Assembly (NCBI GenBank): GCA_030340625.1
Contig: JAOPHQ010005436.1
Location: 90,001 to 154,000, forward strand
Reading direction: 5' to 3'
From: Merluccius polli
Lineage: Eukaryota; Chordata; Actinopteri; Gadiformes; Merlucciidae
DNA: 64,000 nt
Position 1 is the stretch's first letter, and the number at the start of each line of letters is the position of its first letter. The notes beneath the pieces were generated by a model. That model ran no database searches. It saw nothing but the letters and a program-made list of their open reading frames with translations, and was not told where the DNA came from. The position numbers and the translations under genes are program-made. Shown here in pieces: positions 35,424 through 46,632 of the stretch.

Positions 35424-35670
35424 GCCACTACTACTACTACTACTACTACTACCACTACTAAGTTACTAACTTAGTAGTGGTAGTATTGGTAGTATTCAAA
35501 CATATTGTAGTACAAATTGTATTTTTAGATTTAAAATCAATCAATAATTAAAATACATTTCTATCTATCTAGAAATGTATTTTAATTATCATTATTATTA
35601 TTATTATTATCATTATTATTATTATTATCATTAATATTAACATTAGTATTATTATCTATCTAAAATCAAT
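35245..35670 (+). repeat. duplicon edge, unit 2: long (CTA)n plus hairpins and (ATT)n
   Basis: The largest expansion of the cassette. About 210 bp of CTA repeats precede the 29-nt palindrome at 35,452-35,480. Then come the ATACATTTCTA/TAGAAATGTAT hairpin and ATT/ATC repeats. The poly-Leu frame (35,131-35,469) and the poly-Val frame opposite are artefacts. Confidence 0.93.
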
Positions 35671-36040
35671 ACAATATAAAACCGATCATAATCAATAGGT
35701 AATCAATACAATATAGATTGATTCCCTATTCCTACTTTGGATAGTTTTAAGTGTAAAACCCATCATAGTAACCCATTGGTCATGTACTGCCCATCTGCTA
35801 CAGTACTACATTACCATGGTAACAATAGGCTCAATGTCAATATGTCCCCTTTTTTCATGTCATGAATATTAACATCAGATATTTGGTTGAAATATTGACC
35901 GCCAAACTACAAATGTCCCCACACTTTAAAAGTGCTGCAATAATCATTTGTGTGCACGCGATGTGTTAGTTGTGCGCGCAAAGTCGTTTCTGCTCGGGAT
36001 ATTTGGCGGTGATATGATGATGATCATGAACTACAACCCA

Positions 36041-36167
36041 CAGGTGCGCTGGAACCTGTTTCATGTGAGGGACGGCTGGGTTGGGCAAAGGGGGGGTGAT
36101 CGTAATGTCTGACGGGGGGGGGGTTGGGGGGGGCGGCGGCTGCAGCCCCCCCCCTCCCGCGCCACTG
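36041..36167 (-). mobile_element. 127-bp hAT-type MITE at the copy 2 stop codon
   Basis: Termini CAGGTGCGCTGG and CGCGCCACTG (reverse CAGTGGCGCG) form an imperfect inverted repeat. The 8-bp ACAACCCA is duplicated at 36,033-36,040 and 36,168-36,175, the hAT signature. The same spot in copies 1, 3, 4 and 5 has a single ACAACCCA, which contains the TAG stop context. The interior has runs of G/C. Confidence 0.9.
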
Positions 36168-36716
36168 ACAACCCACACAGAGACACTGAGGAACCAAGAC
36201 CAAACCCAAACCCAGGGAGGAGGTCCTCCTGGGTGAATGTGGTCTGGAAGGTGTGGATGAGTGTGTGTGTGTCTGAGGACCCTCCTACACCTGGGGACAC
36301 TCTGTAGAAGGACAGAGAGCCAGCAGGCCGGTCCAGATACACTCCTACTCTGGTGGAGCCAGAGGGGGGGAGAGGGATGACTGTGTTACTACCGTTGTAC
36401 CAGGCAGTGTAACAATCATCAAAACAAGCAAGTCTCCAGGACTTGTTGTTCTTTCCAAGCCTGCTGTCATCACCTACTCCTCTCCTTGTGATTCCTCTGT
36501 ATGTCACTCCTATATCAACAGCTCCTCTCCTCTCCACCTCCCAGTAACAGCGGCCAGTCAGACCCTCTCTACACAACACCTGGGCCAAAGAGTCAAATCT
36601 CTCTGGGTGGTCAGGATAAGACTGATCCTCTTCAACCCTCTTCACCTTGCTGTGGTCCTCAGACAGAGAGAGACGTCTCCAGGCTGTATTTGGGTCCAGT
36701 GTGAGTTCACAGGCAT
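36061..36716 (-). CDS. TRIM copy 2, B30.2 exon with transposon-derived C-terminus
   Basis: The PRY-SPRY domain is intact through SVSLCGL (182 codons). The normal TAG is displaced by the MITE. Translation continues SVAREGGGCSRRPP and a Pro/Arg-rich stretch to TGA at 36,061-36,063, adding 35 residues. The full protein is 572 aa from MASAN. The first codons after the split Tyr are normal; HSKVKRVEED replaces HRKV. Whether the extended protein is stable is unknown. Confidence 0.9.
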
Positions 36717-36924
36717 CTGATGGGAGAACAACACATGATTAGGCGGCTGAAGATCGGGTCAATTCCCGGTTTTCCGGTCCGGTCCGGTGCACCAACCTAA
36801 AACCGTTTGATTGGATGCAAACCGACCGGACCGGCATTTGTCACAAAGAGACCAATACAAAAGTGTGGATGGACTTTCCATCTAAATAGTTAGTGTGTGT
36901 TAATCAAATTAAACAGACACTTAC

Positions 36925-37987
36925 ACTTCTTAAGACCTGGGTCAGGCACCTTCTTCATCTCCATGCTCAGTGTCTCCTCCAGCTGATCCAGGGATCTCCT
37001 CAAGGTCCCTATGTATGATGGAGGACGGACCTCCACCGTGGTCCAGTCCCTGGTGTGTGGAGGATTCTTCAGGGATCTGAAGGTCTGGAGGAAGTGGAGG
37101 TGATCTTCAGTGTGTGTGAGCTGCTTCACCTCTGAGCTTCTATTGGTCAGATCTTCTATTTCCTGCTCCAGCTGTTTGATGAGGTCTTCAGCTTGTTTCT
37201 CTGTGGATTTCAGTTTCTCTTTGACTGTTTGGTTGAAATCATCCCGCTGCTCTTCAATGCAGCTCATCAGAGCATTGAGGACCTGCTCACCATCGGCTAT
37301 CTGTCTGTCTGCGTCTGCTTTGCTGCGTTGTACTGTGTCGTTGATCTCCTGAATCTTTTGTTTTCTCTCCTGGATCATCTGCTGAACTTCAGACTCTATC
37401 TTCCCCAGCTCGGCGGTCTTCACTTCATATTCCTCCTTTAGAGGTACAACAGGATGGGACTTGTGGTCCGTCACTGTGCAGATCTGACACAAACACACCT
37501 GTTCACTCTGGCAGAAGAGCTCCAGAAGTTGGTTGTGTTTCTTACACATCCTGTCTTCCAGACGGTCCATAGGCTCAACCATCTGATGTTTCTGCAGGCG
37601 TGCGACTCTCTGATGTGGCTCCAGGTGGATGTGGCAGTAAGAGGTAAAACACACTAGGCAGGACTTCACAGCCTTCAGCTGGGTCCCAGTACAGACGTCA
37701 CAGGGAACTTCTCCTGGTTCAACACTAGGCAGCTCTTTGACTCGTACGGACCGTCTAAACTGATCCACCATCTCTGATATGAAGGTATTGACTCGTAGAT
37801 AAGGTCTTGTGTGGAAAAGCTCATTGCAAACAGGACATTTGTACCGGACTTGGTCATCCCAGAACGTTGTAATACAGGTTCTGCAGAAGTTGTGTCCACA
37901 AGGTGTGGAAACTGGGCTGTTGAACACATCCAGACAGATGGAGCAGGAAAAGTTCTCCTCAGACCAGGAAGTGTTAGCAGAGGCCAT
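36925..37987 (-). CDS. TRIM copy 2, RING/B-box/coiled-coil exon
   Basis: 354 codons plus one base, with the same GTAAGT donor, followed by a 208-bp intron. All RING and B-box zinc ligands are present. Differences from copy 1 include S27 for Phe (VSTPCGH), PVCNEL in the second RING knuckle, Y63 for Asp, and I120 for Thr. The exon is preceded by TTTTTTCTAG|GA, so GGA-ATG joins in frame to the 41-nt exon at 40,864. MASAN has a strong Kozak context (GGAATGG) and is the conservative start. Confidence 0.95.
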
Positions 37988-38081
37988 TCCTAGAAAAAAT
38001 GTGTTTCATTAAGATAACATTCATTTTTCTAATGTATTAAAAAGTCAAATAAAGGTTTTTATCTCATTTAAATATATTTTT

Positions 38082-38087
<6 letters not shown>

Positions 38088-38127
<40 letters not shown>
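38088..38127. repeat. (AT)n microsatellite upstream of copy 2
   Basis: About 20 AT units. The homologous tract varies from about 9 units (30,716) to about 25 (46,287 and 55,040), a fast-evolving spot in each unit's 5' intron. Confidence 0.95.
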
Positions 38128-38128
<1 letters not shown>

Positions 38129-38143
38129 CAGAAGGGTTGTACC

Positions 38144-40178
38144 CAGGGGTGGTTCTAGGATCAGACCTTTGGGGGGGCTCAGAGGGGCTGTGAGGGAAAG
38201 AGAAATCACGTATGTGAGAGAATCATGCTGGCAACAGGCCCAATTAGGCCTACTTCTACTTCTGTATTAATTAGGACATATCTCGGGTTCTATTTGGAGT
38301 ACAAAAATAATATTGGTATAGTTGGAAAGGTAAAAATGTCCTCTTCGTTTTGGGTGGCTGAGGTTGAATTTGGGGAGGCTGAAGCCCCCCCAAAAACGGC
38401 CTAAAACCGCCACTGGCCGGGACAACGAGATATAAGAAGAGGGCTCTTGGGGACGCCAGTGATTATTTCTACGTCACCTGAATTGTAATGTCAAATACAA
38501 GTGCGACATTGTGGTGCAGGGGAGAGAATTGTGTGTCTGCACAAGAGACCCGGGTTCAAGTACCAGTGAGGGAGTGTGCTGTGGTGTTGTTTTATTTCTA
38601 CATGAATTGTAATGTCAAATACAAGTGCGACTTCCTAGTACATCACAGTGGACGTCCAGGTGGCGCAATGCAGAGCGCTACAGGTTATCAGATCTGTAGA
38701 CCAGGTGTCGAGTCCCGGCAAGGGACAGCTATGTGGTTTCCTCTTGTGTATTGTAATGTCAAATACAAGTGCGACTTCCCTACAGGTCATAGCAGGGCGT
38801 CTCGGTGGCATGATGGAGGGAGCCGTGGTCTACTGCTCTGACTGACCTGGTATTGTATCCTGGTAGTCGGACTCTCTCCCCATTCCCTGGGCCTAGGGGT
38901 AGAGGGGGATCTAAGGAGGGCTCTTGGGGATGCCAGTGATTGGCAGAGGGCTAATGGAGACATACCACAACAGTCAGGGATACAGGTGTTCCAGATAGGT
39001 GGAGGTCTCCAACAACAGTTAGAGTAACAGTTGTGCAAGTGCACAACTGTTACTGACCTCTGCCTAACTGGGACACCTGTGTCCCTGACCGTAGTGGTAT
39101 GTCATACTACATCTCCAACAGCCCTCTGTCAATCACCGGCATCCCTAAGAGCCCTTCTTATATCCCCCTCTACCCCTGGGGAATGGGGAGAGAGTCCGAC
39201 TACCAGGATACGATACCAGGTCAGTCCGAGCAGTAGACCACGGCTCCTTCCATCATGCCACCGAGACGCCACACTATGACCTGTAGGGAAGTCGCACTTA
39301 TATTTGACATCACAATACACAAGAGGAAACCTCATAGATGTCCCTTGCCGGGATTCGACCCCTGGTCTACAGATCTGATAACCTGCAGCGCTCTGCGTTG
39401 CGCCACCTGGACGCCCACTGCGACGTACTAGGAAGTCGCACTTGTATTTGACATTACAATACACAAGAGGAAAAACACATAGATGTACCTTGCCGGGACT
39501 CGAACCCTGGACTACAGAGCTGATAACCTGCAGCGCTCTGCGTTGCGCCACCTGGATGCCCTCTGTGATGTGCTGGAAAGTCGCACTTGTATTTGACATT
39601 ACAATTCATGTATAAATAAAACAACATCACACTCCCTCACCTGCACCACAAGGTTGCTTGTATTTGACATTACAATTCAGGTGATGTAGAAATTAGACAA
39701 TCCCAGGGAGATCTCCCTTGCCAGGACTTGAACCCCCGTTCCCCAGAGCTCAGAGCGCATGGCTCTGTCCGTTGCACCAACAAGACACACGGTGTGAGAT
39801 GGACAGAATTTGCACGTGTAATTCACAATTCACATCACATAGAAATAAGACGGCGCCACAGAGATCTCCCTCACCGGGCCTTGAACCCAGACCGAGCTGA
39901 CAACCCACGACTCTAGCCTCCGGATGCTACACTTTACATTACAATTCACGCCAGGACTTGCGTCTCTTCGCTGTACCACCACCTTCTTAAGTGATCAAAT
40001 ATCAAGGACACACAAGTTTGACAGCAGAGACTGGGGGGGATCAGACCTTTGGGGGGGCTCAGAGGGGCTGTGAGGGAAAGAGAAATCACGTATGTGAGAG
40101 AATCATGCTGGCAACAGGCCCAAGTAGGCCAATTAGGCCTACTTCTACTCCCCCCAAAACGGCCTAAAACCGCCACTG
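38144..40178 (+). mobile_element. complete 2,035-bp hAT-like composite with palindromic tRNA-like array
   Basis: Termini CAGGGGTGGTTCTAGG and CCTAAAACCGCCACTG (reverse CAGTGGCGGTTTTAGG) match as an inverted repeat. The 8-bp GTTGTACC flanks both ends (38,136-38,143 and 40,179-40,186). Inside are two same-orientation copies of a terminal module (GATCAGACCTTTGGGG ... GGGAAAGAGAAATCACG) enclosing the tRNA-like palindrome (about 38,465-39,980). No transposase frame. Mobilisation as one unit is inferred from the outer TSD. Confidence 0.8.
38480..39935. repeat. palindromic array of tRNA-like modules, unit 2
   Basis: Same module order as unit 1. Perfect box B sequences on the minus strand: GGTTCGAGTCC at 39,496-39,506 and GGTTCAAGTCC at 39,724-39,734. 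The centre is AACAGTTGTGCA-AG-TGCACAACTGTT near 39,026-39,051. It lacks the 38-bp hairpin tip present in unit 1. Confidence 0.8.
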
Positions 40179-40186
40179 GTTGTACC

Positions 40187-40863
40187 TCCAGTACACAATG
40201 AACCCCCAGACAGCACAGCCCGAATGAGGATTCTGGGTCAATATGTTGTACTCACCTTATAATGTTTTACAACCTTTTTTATTTAGTTTAAAAAGTGTTG
40301 TTCTCCGTCTCCAGGAAGAGAGAACTGCCTCCACGTTGTGTTACTTTGGTCACTTTGGATTTAAATGAAAGGACTAATTCAATCTCAAAGTACATTTCTA
40401 TCAATTATGGTTTAAACATGGTAATTATGTGTCAAAAAGCAACGTTTGCATTGGGTGAGCCGCCGCTGAGTGTCACAGCGCTACACTTTCAGAGGTCGCA
40501 GATAAGAATTAACACAGAAGCACTGTGTGGAAAGTGTGTGGAGTGTGTGTTGTTGATAGCTGGTTTAGAGCCTCACCTGGCCTGAGTCTGACTGATAAGA
40601 CTCTGGGCTCGGTGGGGCTGCACACCTGTGGTGCAGAGCAATCATGTCACCCAGGATAAACCAGCTATCACCACACACTCTCTACACACACTTCTTCTGT
40701 AAGTCACTGCAAACTGTCTACAGCGTCAAATTCCTTATCCTAATGACACATAGCCACACTTGTCTACAACATGGGAAGTTATTCAAATAGTCCTGGCAGG
40801 GTGAATTACTCCTTTAATCATAATGATACAATAATAGTAAAGTAATAAGAATAAGTTGCCTAC
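40187..40863. other. unit 2 5' intron, includes foldback
   Basis: TTGATAGCTGGTTTA (near 40,552) is mirrored by TAAACCAGCTATCA (near 40,656), with GT-rich and CA-rich flanks also complementary: a foldback of about 165 bp. Units 3 and 5 keep only its right part. No gene. Confidence 0.5.
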
Positions 40864-40904
40864 CTTTAAGGTCGTCCAATGACATTTCAGATTTAGGACA
40901 AATC
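40864..40904 (-). CDS. candidate 41-nt upstream coding exon, copy 2
   Basis: Minus strand: acceptor TTCTGATTCAG|GATTTG, donor CTTAAAG|GTAGGC, both good consensus. It holds ATG followed by TCATTGGACGACCTTAAAG. Spliced to the RBCC exon this gives MSLDDLKG-MASAN in frame. Guanine at -3 supports initiation. Conserved in copies 2-5. It could instead be 5'UTR with a tolerated in-frame ATG. Confidence 0.5.
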
Positions 40905-40941
40905 CTGAATCAGAAGAATGAAAAACTATTATTTTAACGTC

Positions 40942-41311
40942 AATGACCTGTCTCTGTGCTGTCTAACCCCTACCTGCTCCTTAATGACCTGTCTCTGTAC
41001 TGTCTAACCCCTACCTGCTCCTTAATGACCTGTCTCTGTGCTGTCTAACCCCTACCTGCTCCTTAATGACCTGTCTCTGTACTGTCTAACCCCTACCTGC
41101 TCCTTAACGACCTGTCTCTGTACTGTCTAACCCCTACCTGCTCCTTAATGACCTGTCTCTGTGCTGTCTAACCCCTACCTGCTCCTTAATGACCTGTCTC
41201 TGTGCTGTCTAACCCCTACCTGCTCCTTAATGACCTGTCTCTGTACTGTCTAACCCCTACCTGCTCCTTAATGACCTGTCTCTGTACTGTCTAACCCCTA
41301 CCTGCTCCTCC
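40942..41311 (+). repeat. 41-bp minisatellite, 9 copies, unit 2
   Basis: Unit AATGACCTGTCTCTGTACTG plus TCTAACCCCTACCTGCTCCTT, with few variants (TGTGCTG for TGTACTG; AACGACC). On the transcribed (minus) strand every unit contains GAGCAG|GTAGGG, a splice-donor-like string. Followed by the CACTTTGGATAAAG retroposon-type tail. Confidence 0.95.
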
Positions 41312-41560
41312 TCAGTGACTTTGGATAAAGAATCTGCTAAATTATTAAATAGTAATATATTAGTTTAATTTCGACAAACAGCAATTAACTTCATATACCA
41401 CTGAGAAGTTTTTAGTAGGCTACAGTTTACACATTTACATAACATATTTAATAATGTTTTTAACATACGTGTTTACAGAAAAATAGCAAACAACCTATTG
41501 ATATGATGTATAAGCGATACATATTTATGATATATCACAGATCAGAGTTGACTACAGTAC

Positions 41561-41695
41561 CTTAGTCTTCTTCCTGCTGTAGTAAAGTGTTCAACACCAA
41601 ACCGTCCCACTAAGTAACGTATGGAATGTATGATGTTGTAAACCAGCCAGTTTGTCCAGTTCCCCTCCCAGTTTAAACTCCTCCCAGATAACCTC
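41561..41695 (-). other. candidate 5' non-coding exon, copy 2
   Basis: Same conserved block as at 33,025, ending ACTAAG|GTACTG on the minus strand. With the 41-nt exon and the RBCC exon it would form a four-exon gene. Confidence 0.35.
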
Positions 41696-41773
41696 TTGTA
41701 GGGTCCGTGTACGAAGTATAATTCATTTACAGTTGTTCACGTTGTATAATGAAAAAGGCCGGTTTAGGGGGTA

Positions 41774-42110
41774 TTGCCTGATTTCATTGTCCTAGACGTG
41801 CAATGCAATTCAGTGCACCAAAGTGTCAGCTTGTTCCATTATCCAAATTGTACAATGAAAATTCAACAAGGAAGTCGAGAGCCAGAAACAGAGACGGCTC
41901 GCCTTCAAAGTGTGTTGGCTGCAGCGGTCAATTTAAGGAGAGCTAAACTAAATACATATTTATTTATATTTAGTATAAGTCATATTTCTGCCACCTTCCC
42001 ACCACTTATTGTGAATAAATTGCAAATGGGCACAAACACTGGAATTATTATAGAGTGCTGTGATTCATGTAGGCATGTCATGATTAATTTACATATTCAA
42101 CTTATTTATT
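41774..42110 (+). other. conserved short frame, unit 2 copy
   Basis: Near-identical repeat of the 33,236 block (MPDFIVLDVQCNS ... MKIQQGSREPET), 117 codons open. No recognised family. Confidence 0.3.
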
Positions 42111-42386
42111 TGATTAAGGCTACCTAATCTGTTAGTCATTAGATTAGATTCAACTTTATTGTCATTGCTCAGAGTACAAGTACAGATGCTAAACTGCATT
42201 TTGTTGTCTCTGTACTCTGACAATAAAGTTGAATCTAATCTAATCTAAATGCTATATAAATAAACGCGAGTCACCTCTCAAATCAAGTTGTGAGTATACA
42301 ATACAATACAAACAAAATCTGAATGTATAAATAAATAATGTTGATAAACTTGAAAAACATCATAATATATTTAAAAAAAAATACAA

Positions 42387-43042
42387 TTATACAATATTTA
42401 GTAGTGGAATTGAAGAGGGGATGAACGATTTGGAATAGCGGTTAGTTTTACAAGCAGGTAAAACATAACGACGCCCTGATGGCAACAAAGAAAATTCACT
42501 TGAATTCAAGTCCCTTTGATTCACTCCGGTGATGTTAGAACAGATTTTAACAATACTGTTCAGGCTGTTTCTGTCTTTTACTGTGAGGCTGTGAAACCAG
42601 CAGATCAAAGAAAAGCTCAGGAGACTCTCAATAAAAGATTGATAAAAATGGCAGAGGATGACGGGACGAACAGAAAAGGAATTGAGTTTGTGGAGAAGGT
42701 GAATTTTTTTAATGTTTTAATTTTTTTTATTTATTTAAAAGGGACAGTGTACATTAATCAACATGTCCATTACATAGGACATGTAAATGTACCAGATTTA
42801 GTTATACAAACTATTTTCCATCTGTTGCCCCGCTCCACAATAGCCTTATTGTTCACATCAAATTTAAGGTGATCATCGAAAATAGTACCAACATATTTGC
42901 ACGATGTAACTATTACATCTAACACACTTTTGTTATGTATGATACATTCTTCAGCTGCATCTCTGTTGCGTCTAAAATCAATAATCAGTTCCTTGGTTTT
43001 AGATACATTTAAGTCCAGGAAGTTATCATCACACCAACACAT
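42387..43042 (-). pseudogene. LINE reverse-transcriptase fragments, unit 2
   Basis: Same two fragments and same internal spacer as at 33,849-34,504. The shared spacer (with AAGGGACAGTGTACATTAAT) is absent from units 3 and 4, grouping units 1 and 2. Confidence 0.8.
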
Positions 43043-43777
43043 TAAATCAGTGAGAGCATTCCTGTGGTGTGATGCTGAGCCTTGGAGACGGACAGCAACG
43101 CAGCATTGTCAGAACATGTGACCAAACAGCTTCCTGCATCCGCCAGTATACAGAATAAAGAGTCGGGGCCAAAAGTGTGCTGTATTGCCTTTTACTTACC
43201 ACTGCATTAATTTTGTTATTATATACGCCAGAGGATAATCCACCAAAAATATTTGTATTTATTTTTTATTCATGTAGCCTAGTTGAGAAAGAGAACAGTA
43301 AAGAAACAGTAAGAAAGATTTTTTACATCGGATAGCTTAGTGGCGTTATTGTCATGACAACAGAGCCAGTAATAAAGTCAAAGTTCAAGGTAAATCAACT
43401 CTTTCTACCAGTCAGACTCATCACAGGTCGCAACACTATATATGACCTTTAGTATGGTCCAGTATACTTCAAGAATGTTGTTTTCATGTTTATTTATCTT
43501 GTAAGTATTTTCTTAAAGTTAGGTTTTATTAGAAACCTAGATTAGATATTAAGGTTAGGGCTCTTATTCTGAAGGAGTCCTTTTGGTAGACGGAAACATC
43601 CATATAGTAGATCGTCACGTGTGTCTGCCCAACGTCAGAAAATGCTGAAAGTTATTTGTTTAGTAACTTGGCTGATAAAGGCACAAGGTTTGTCATCATT
43701 TCGTTTTCATGTGGTGTTCAGTGTTTAGTCATATTGTGGTGCTTTTATAGTTTTGCTGAGTGTGTTTAGGCTAGCAA

Positions 43778-43990
43778 GACTACTACTACTACTACTACTA
43801 CTACTACAACTAAGTTAACTTAGTAGTGGTAGTATTGGTAGTATTCAAACATATTGTAGTACAAATTGTATTTTTAGATTTAACATCAATCAATATTCAA
43901 AATACATTTCTATCTATCTAGAAATGTATTTTAATTATTATTATTAGCATTATTATTATCATTAATATTAACATTATTATTATTATCTAT
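43778..43990 (+). repeat. duplicon edge, unit 3 (contracted)
   Basis: The shortest version of the cassette: about 10 CTA units and a trimmed palindrome CTAAGTTAACTTAG (43,810-43,823), then the second hairpin and ATT repeats. Confidence 0.9.
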
Positions 43991-44365
43991 TTAAAATCAA
44001 TACAACATAAAACCGATCATAATCAATAGGTAATCAATACAATATAGATTGATTCCCTATTCCTACTTTGGATAGTTTTAAGTGTAAAACCCATCATAGT
44101 AACCCATTGGTCATGTACTGCCCTATCTGTTGCTACAGTACTACATTACCATGACAACAATAGGCTCAATGTCAATATGTCCCCTTTTTTCATGTCACAA
44201 ATATTAACATCAGATATTTGGTTGAAATATTGACCGCCAAACTACAAATGTCCCGCACTTTAAAAGTGTTGCAATAATCATTTGTGTGCACTGCGATGTG
44301 TTAGTTGTGCGCGCAAAGTCGTTTCTGCTCGTGATATTTGGCGGTGATACGATGATGATCATAAA

Positions 44366-44916
44366 CTACAACCCACACAGAGACACTGAGGAACCAAGAC
44401 CAAACCCAAACCCAGGGAGGAGGTCCTCCTGGGTGAATGTGGTCTGGAAGGTGTGGATGAGTGTCAGTGTGTCTGAGGACCCTCCTACACCTGGGGACAC
44501 TCTGTAGAAGGACAGAGAGCCAGCAGGCCGGTCCAGATACACTCCTACTCTGGTGGAGCCAGAGGGGGGGAGATGGATGACTGGGTTACTACCGTTGTAC
44601 CCGGCAGTGTAACGACCATCAAAACAAGTAAGTCTCCAGGACTTGTCATTTCCTCCAAGCGTGCTGTCACCAGCCCCTCCCCTCCTTGTGATTCCTCTGT
44701 ATGTCACTCCTATATCAACAGCTCCTCTCCTCTCCACCTCCCAGTAACAGCGGCCAGTCAGACCCTCTGTACACAACACCTGGGCCGAAGAGACAAATCT
44801 CTCTGGGTGGTCAGGATAAGACTGATCCTCTTCAACCCTCTTCACCTTCCTGTGGTCCTCAGACAGAGAGAGACATCTCCAGGCTGTGTTTGGGTCCAGT
44901 GTGAGTTCACAGGCAT
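44366..44916 (-). CDS. TRIM copy 3, B30.2 exon
   Basis: 182 codons plus split Tyr, ending SVSLCGL-TAG. It is the most divergent of the five between WEVE and the YLDRPAGSLSFY core: RRGGAGDSTLGGNDKSWRL and CFDGRYTAGYNGSN replace RRGVGDDSRLGKNNKSWRL and CFDDRYTAWYNGSN. The reading frame is intact. Confidence 0.94.
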
Positions 44917-45124
44917 CTGATGGGAGAACAAGACATGATTAGGCGGCTGAAGGTCGGGTTGATTCCCGGTTTTCCGGTCCGGTCTGGTGCACCAGCCTAA
45001 ACCGGTTTGATTGGATGCAAACCGACCGGACCGGCATTTGTCACGAAGAGACCAATAAAAACGTGTGGATGGACTTTCCATCTAAATAGTTAGTGTGTGT
45101 TAATCAAACTAAACAGACACTTAC

Positions 45125-46187
45125 ACTTCTTAAGACCTGGGTCAGGCACCTTCTTCATCTCCATGTTCAGGGTCTCCTCCAGCTGATCCAGGGATCTCCT
45201 CAAGGTCCCTACGTATGATGGAGGACGGACCTCCACCGTGGTCCAGTCCCTGGTGGGTGGAGGATTCTTCAGGGATCTGAAGGTCTGGAGGAAGTGGAGG
45301 TGGTCTTCAGTGTGTGTGAGCTGCTTCACCTCTGAGCTTCTATTGGTCAGATCTTCTATTTCCTGCTCCAGCTGTTTGATGAGGCCTTCGGCTTGTTTCT
45401 CTGTGGATTTCAGTTTCTCTTTGACTGTTTGGTTGAAATCATCCCGCTGCTCTTCAATGCAGCTGATCAGAGCATTGAGGACCTGCTCACCGTCGGCTAT
45501 CTCTCTGTCTGCGTCTGCTTTGCTGCGGCCTACTGTGTCGTTGATCTCCTGAATCTTTTGTTTTCTCTTCTGGATCATCTGCTGAACTTCAGACTCTATC
45601 TTCCCCAGCTGGGCGGTCTTCACTTCATATTCCTCCTTTAGAGGTACAACAGGATGGGACTTGTGGTCTGTCACTGTGCAGATCTGACACAAGCACACCT
45701 GTTCACTCTGGCAGAAGAGCTCCAGGAGTCGGTCGTGTTTCTTACACATCCTGTCTTCCAGACGGTCCATAGGCTCGACCAGCAGATGTTTCTGCAGGCG
45801 TGCGACTCTCTGATGTGGCTCCAGGTGGGTGTTGCAGTAAGAGGTAAAACACACTAGGCAGGACTTCACAGCCTTCAGCTGGGTCCCAGTACAGACGTCA
45901 CAGGGAACTTCTCCTGGTTCAACACTAGGCTGCTCTTTTACTCGTGCGGACCGTCTAAACTGATCCACCATCTCTGTTATGAAGGTATTGACTCGTAGAT
46001 CAGGTCTTGTGTGGAAAATCTCATTGCAAATAGGACATTTGTACCGGACTTGGTCATCCCAGAACGTTGTAATACAGGTTCTGCAGAAGTTGTGTCCACA
46101 AGGTGTAAAAACTGGGCTGTTGAACACATCCAGACAGATGGAGCAGGAAAAGTTCTCCTCAGACAAGGAAGTGTTAGCAGAGGCCAT
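45125..46187 (-). CDS. TRIM copy 3, RING/B-box/coiled-coil exon
   Basis: 354 codons plus one base; 208-bp intron to its B30.2 exon; protein 537 aa from MASAN. Zinc ligands complete. Characteristic residues: FITEMVDQFRRSARVKEQPS after the RING, LLVEP before B-box 2, CKKHDRLLELF within it, GRSKADADRE and MIQKRKQK in the coiled coil. Immediately upstream is a long (AT)n tract (46,287-46,334). Confidence 0.95.
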
Positions 46188-46280
46188 TCCTAGAATACAT
46201 GTGTTTCATTAAGATAACATTCATTTTTCTAATGTATTAAAAAGTCAAATAAAGGTTTTAACTTGTTTGAATATATTTTT

Positions 46281-46335
<55 letters not shown>

Positions 46336-46554
46336 TGGCACCCAGGATAAACCAGCTATCACCACACACTCTCTACACACACTTCTTCTGTAAGCCACTG
46401 CAAACGGTCTACAGCGTCAACTACCTTATCCTAATGACACATAGCCACACTTGTCTACAACATGGGAACTTATTCAAATAGTCCTGGCAGGGTGAATTAC
46501 TCCTTTAATCATAATGATACAATAATAGTAAAGTAATACGAATAAGTTGCCTAC

Positions 46555-46595
46555 CTTTAAGGTCGTCCAATGACATTTCAGATTTAGGACAAATC
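46555..46595 (-). CDS. candidate 41-nt upstream coding exon, copy 3
   Basis: Identical to the copy 2 exon, including splice sites. It lies 367 bp upstream of the MASAN exon, much closer than in copy 2 because the 2-kb composite element is absent. Confidence 0.5.
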
Positions 46596-46632
46596 CTGAA
46601 TCAGAAGAATGAAAAACTATTATTTTAACGTC

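Noticed and set aside
35131..35469. 112-codon poly-Leu frame and opposite poly-Val frame
   Set aside because: Translation of (CTA)n.
40942..41311. CRISPR-like regular repeats
   Set aside because: Head-to-tail 41-bp units with no unique spacers, in a vertebrate intron: a minisatellite.
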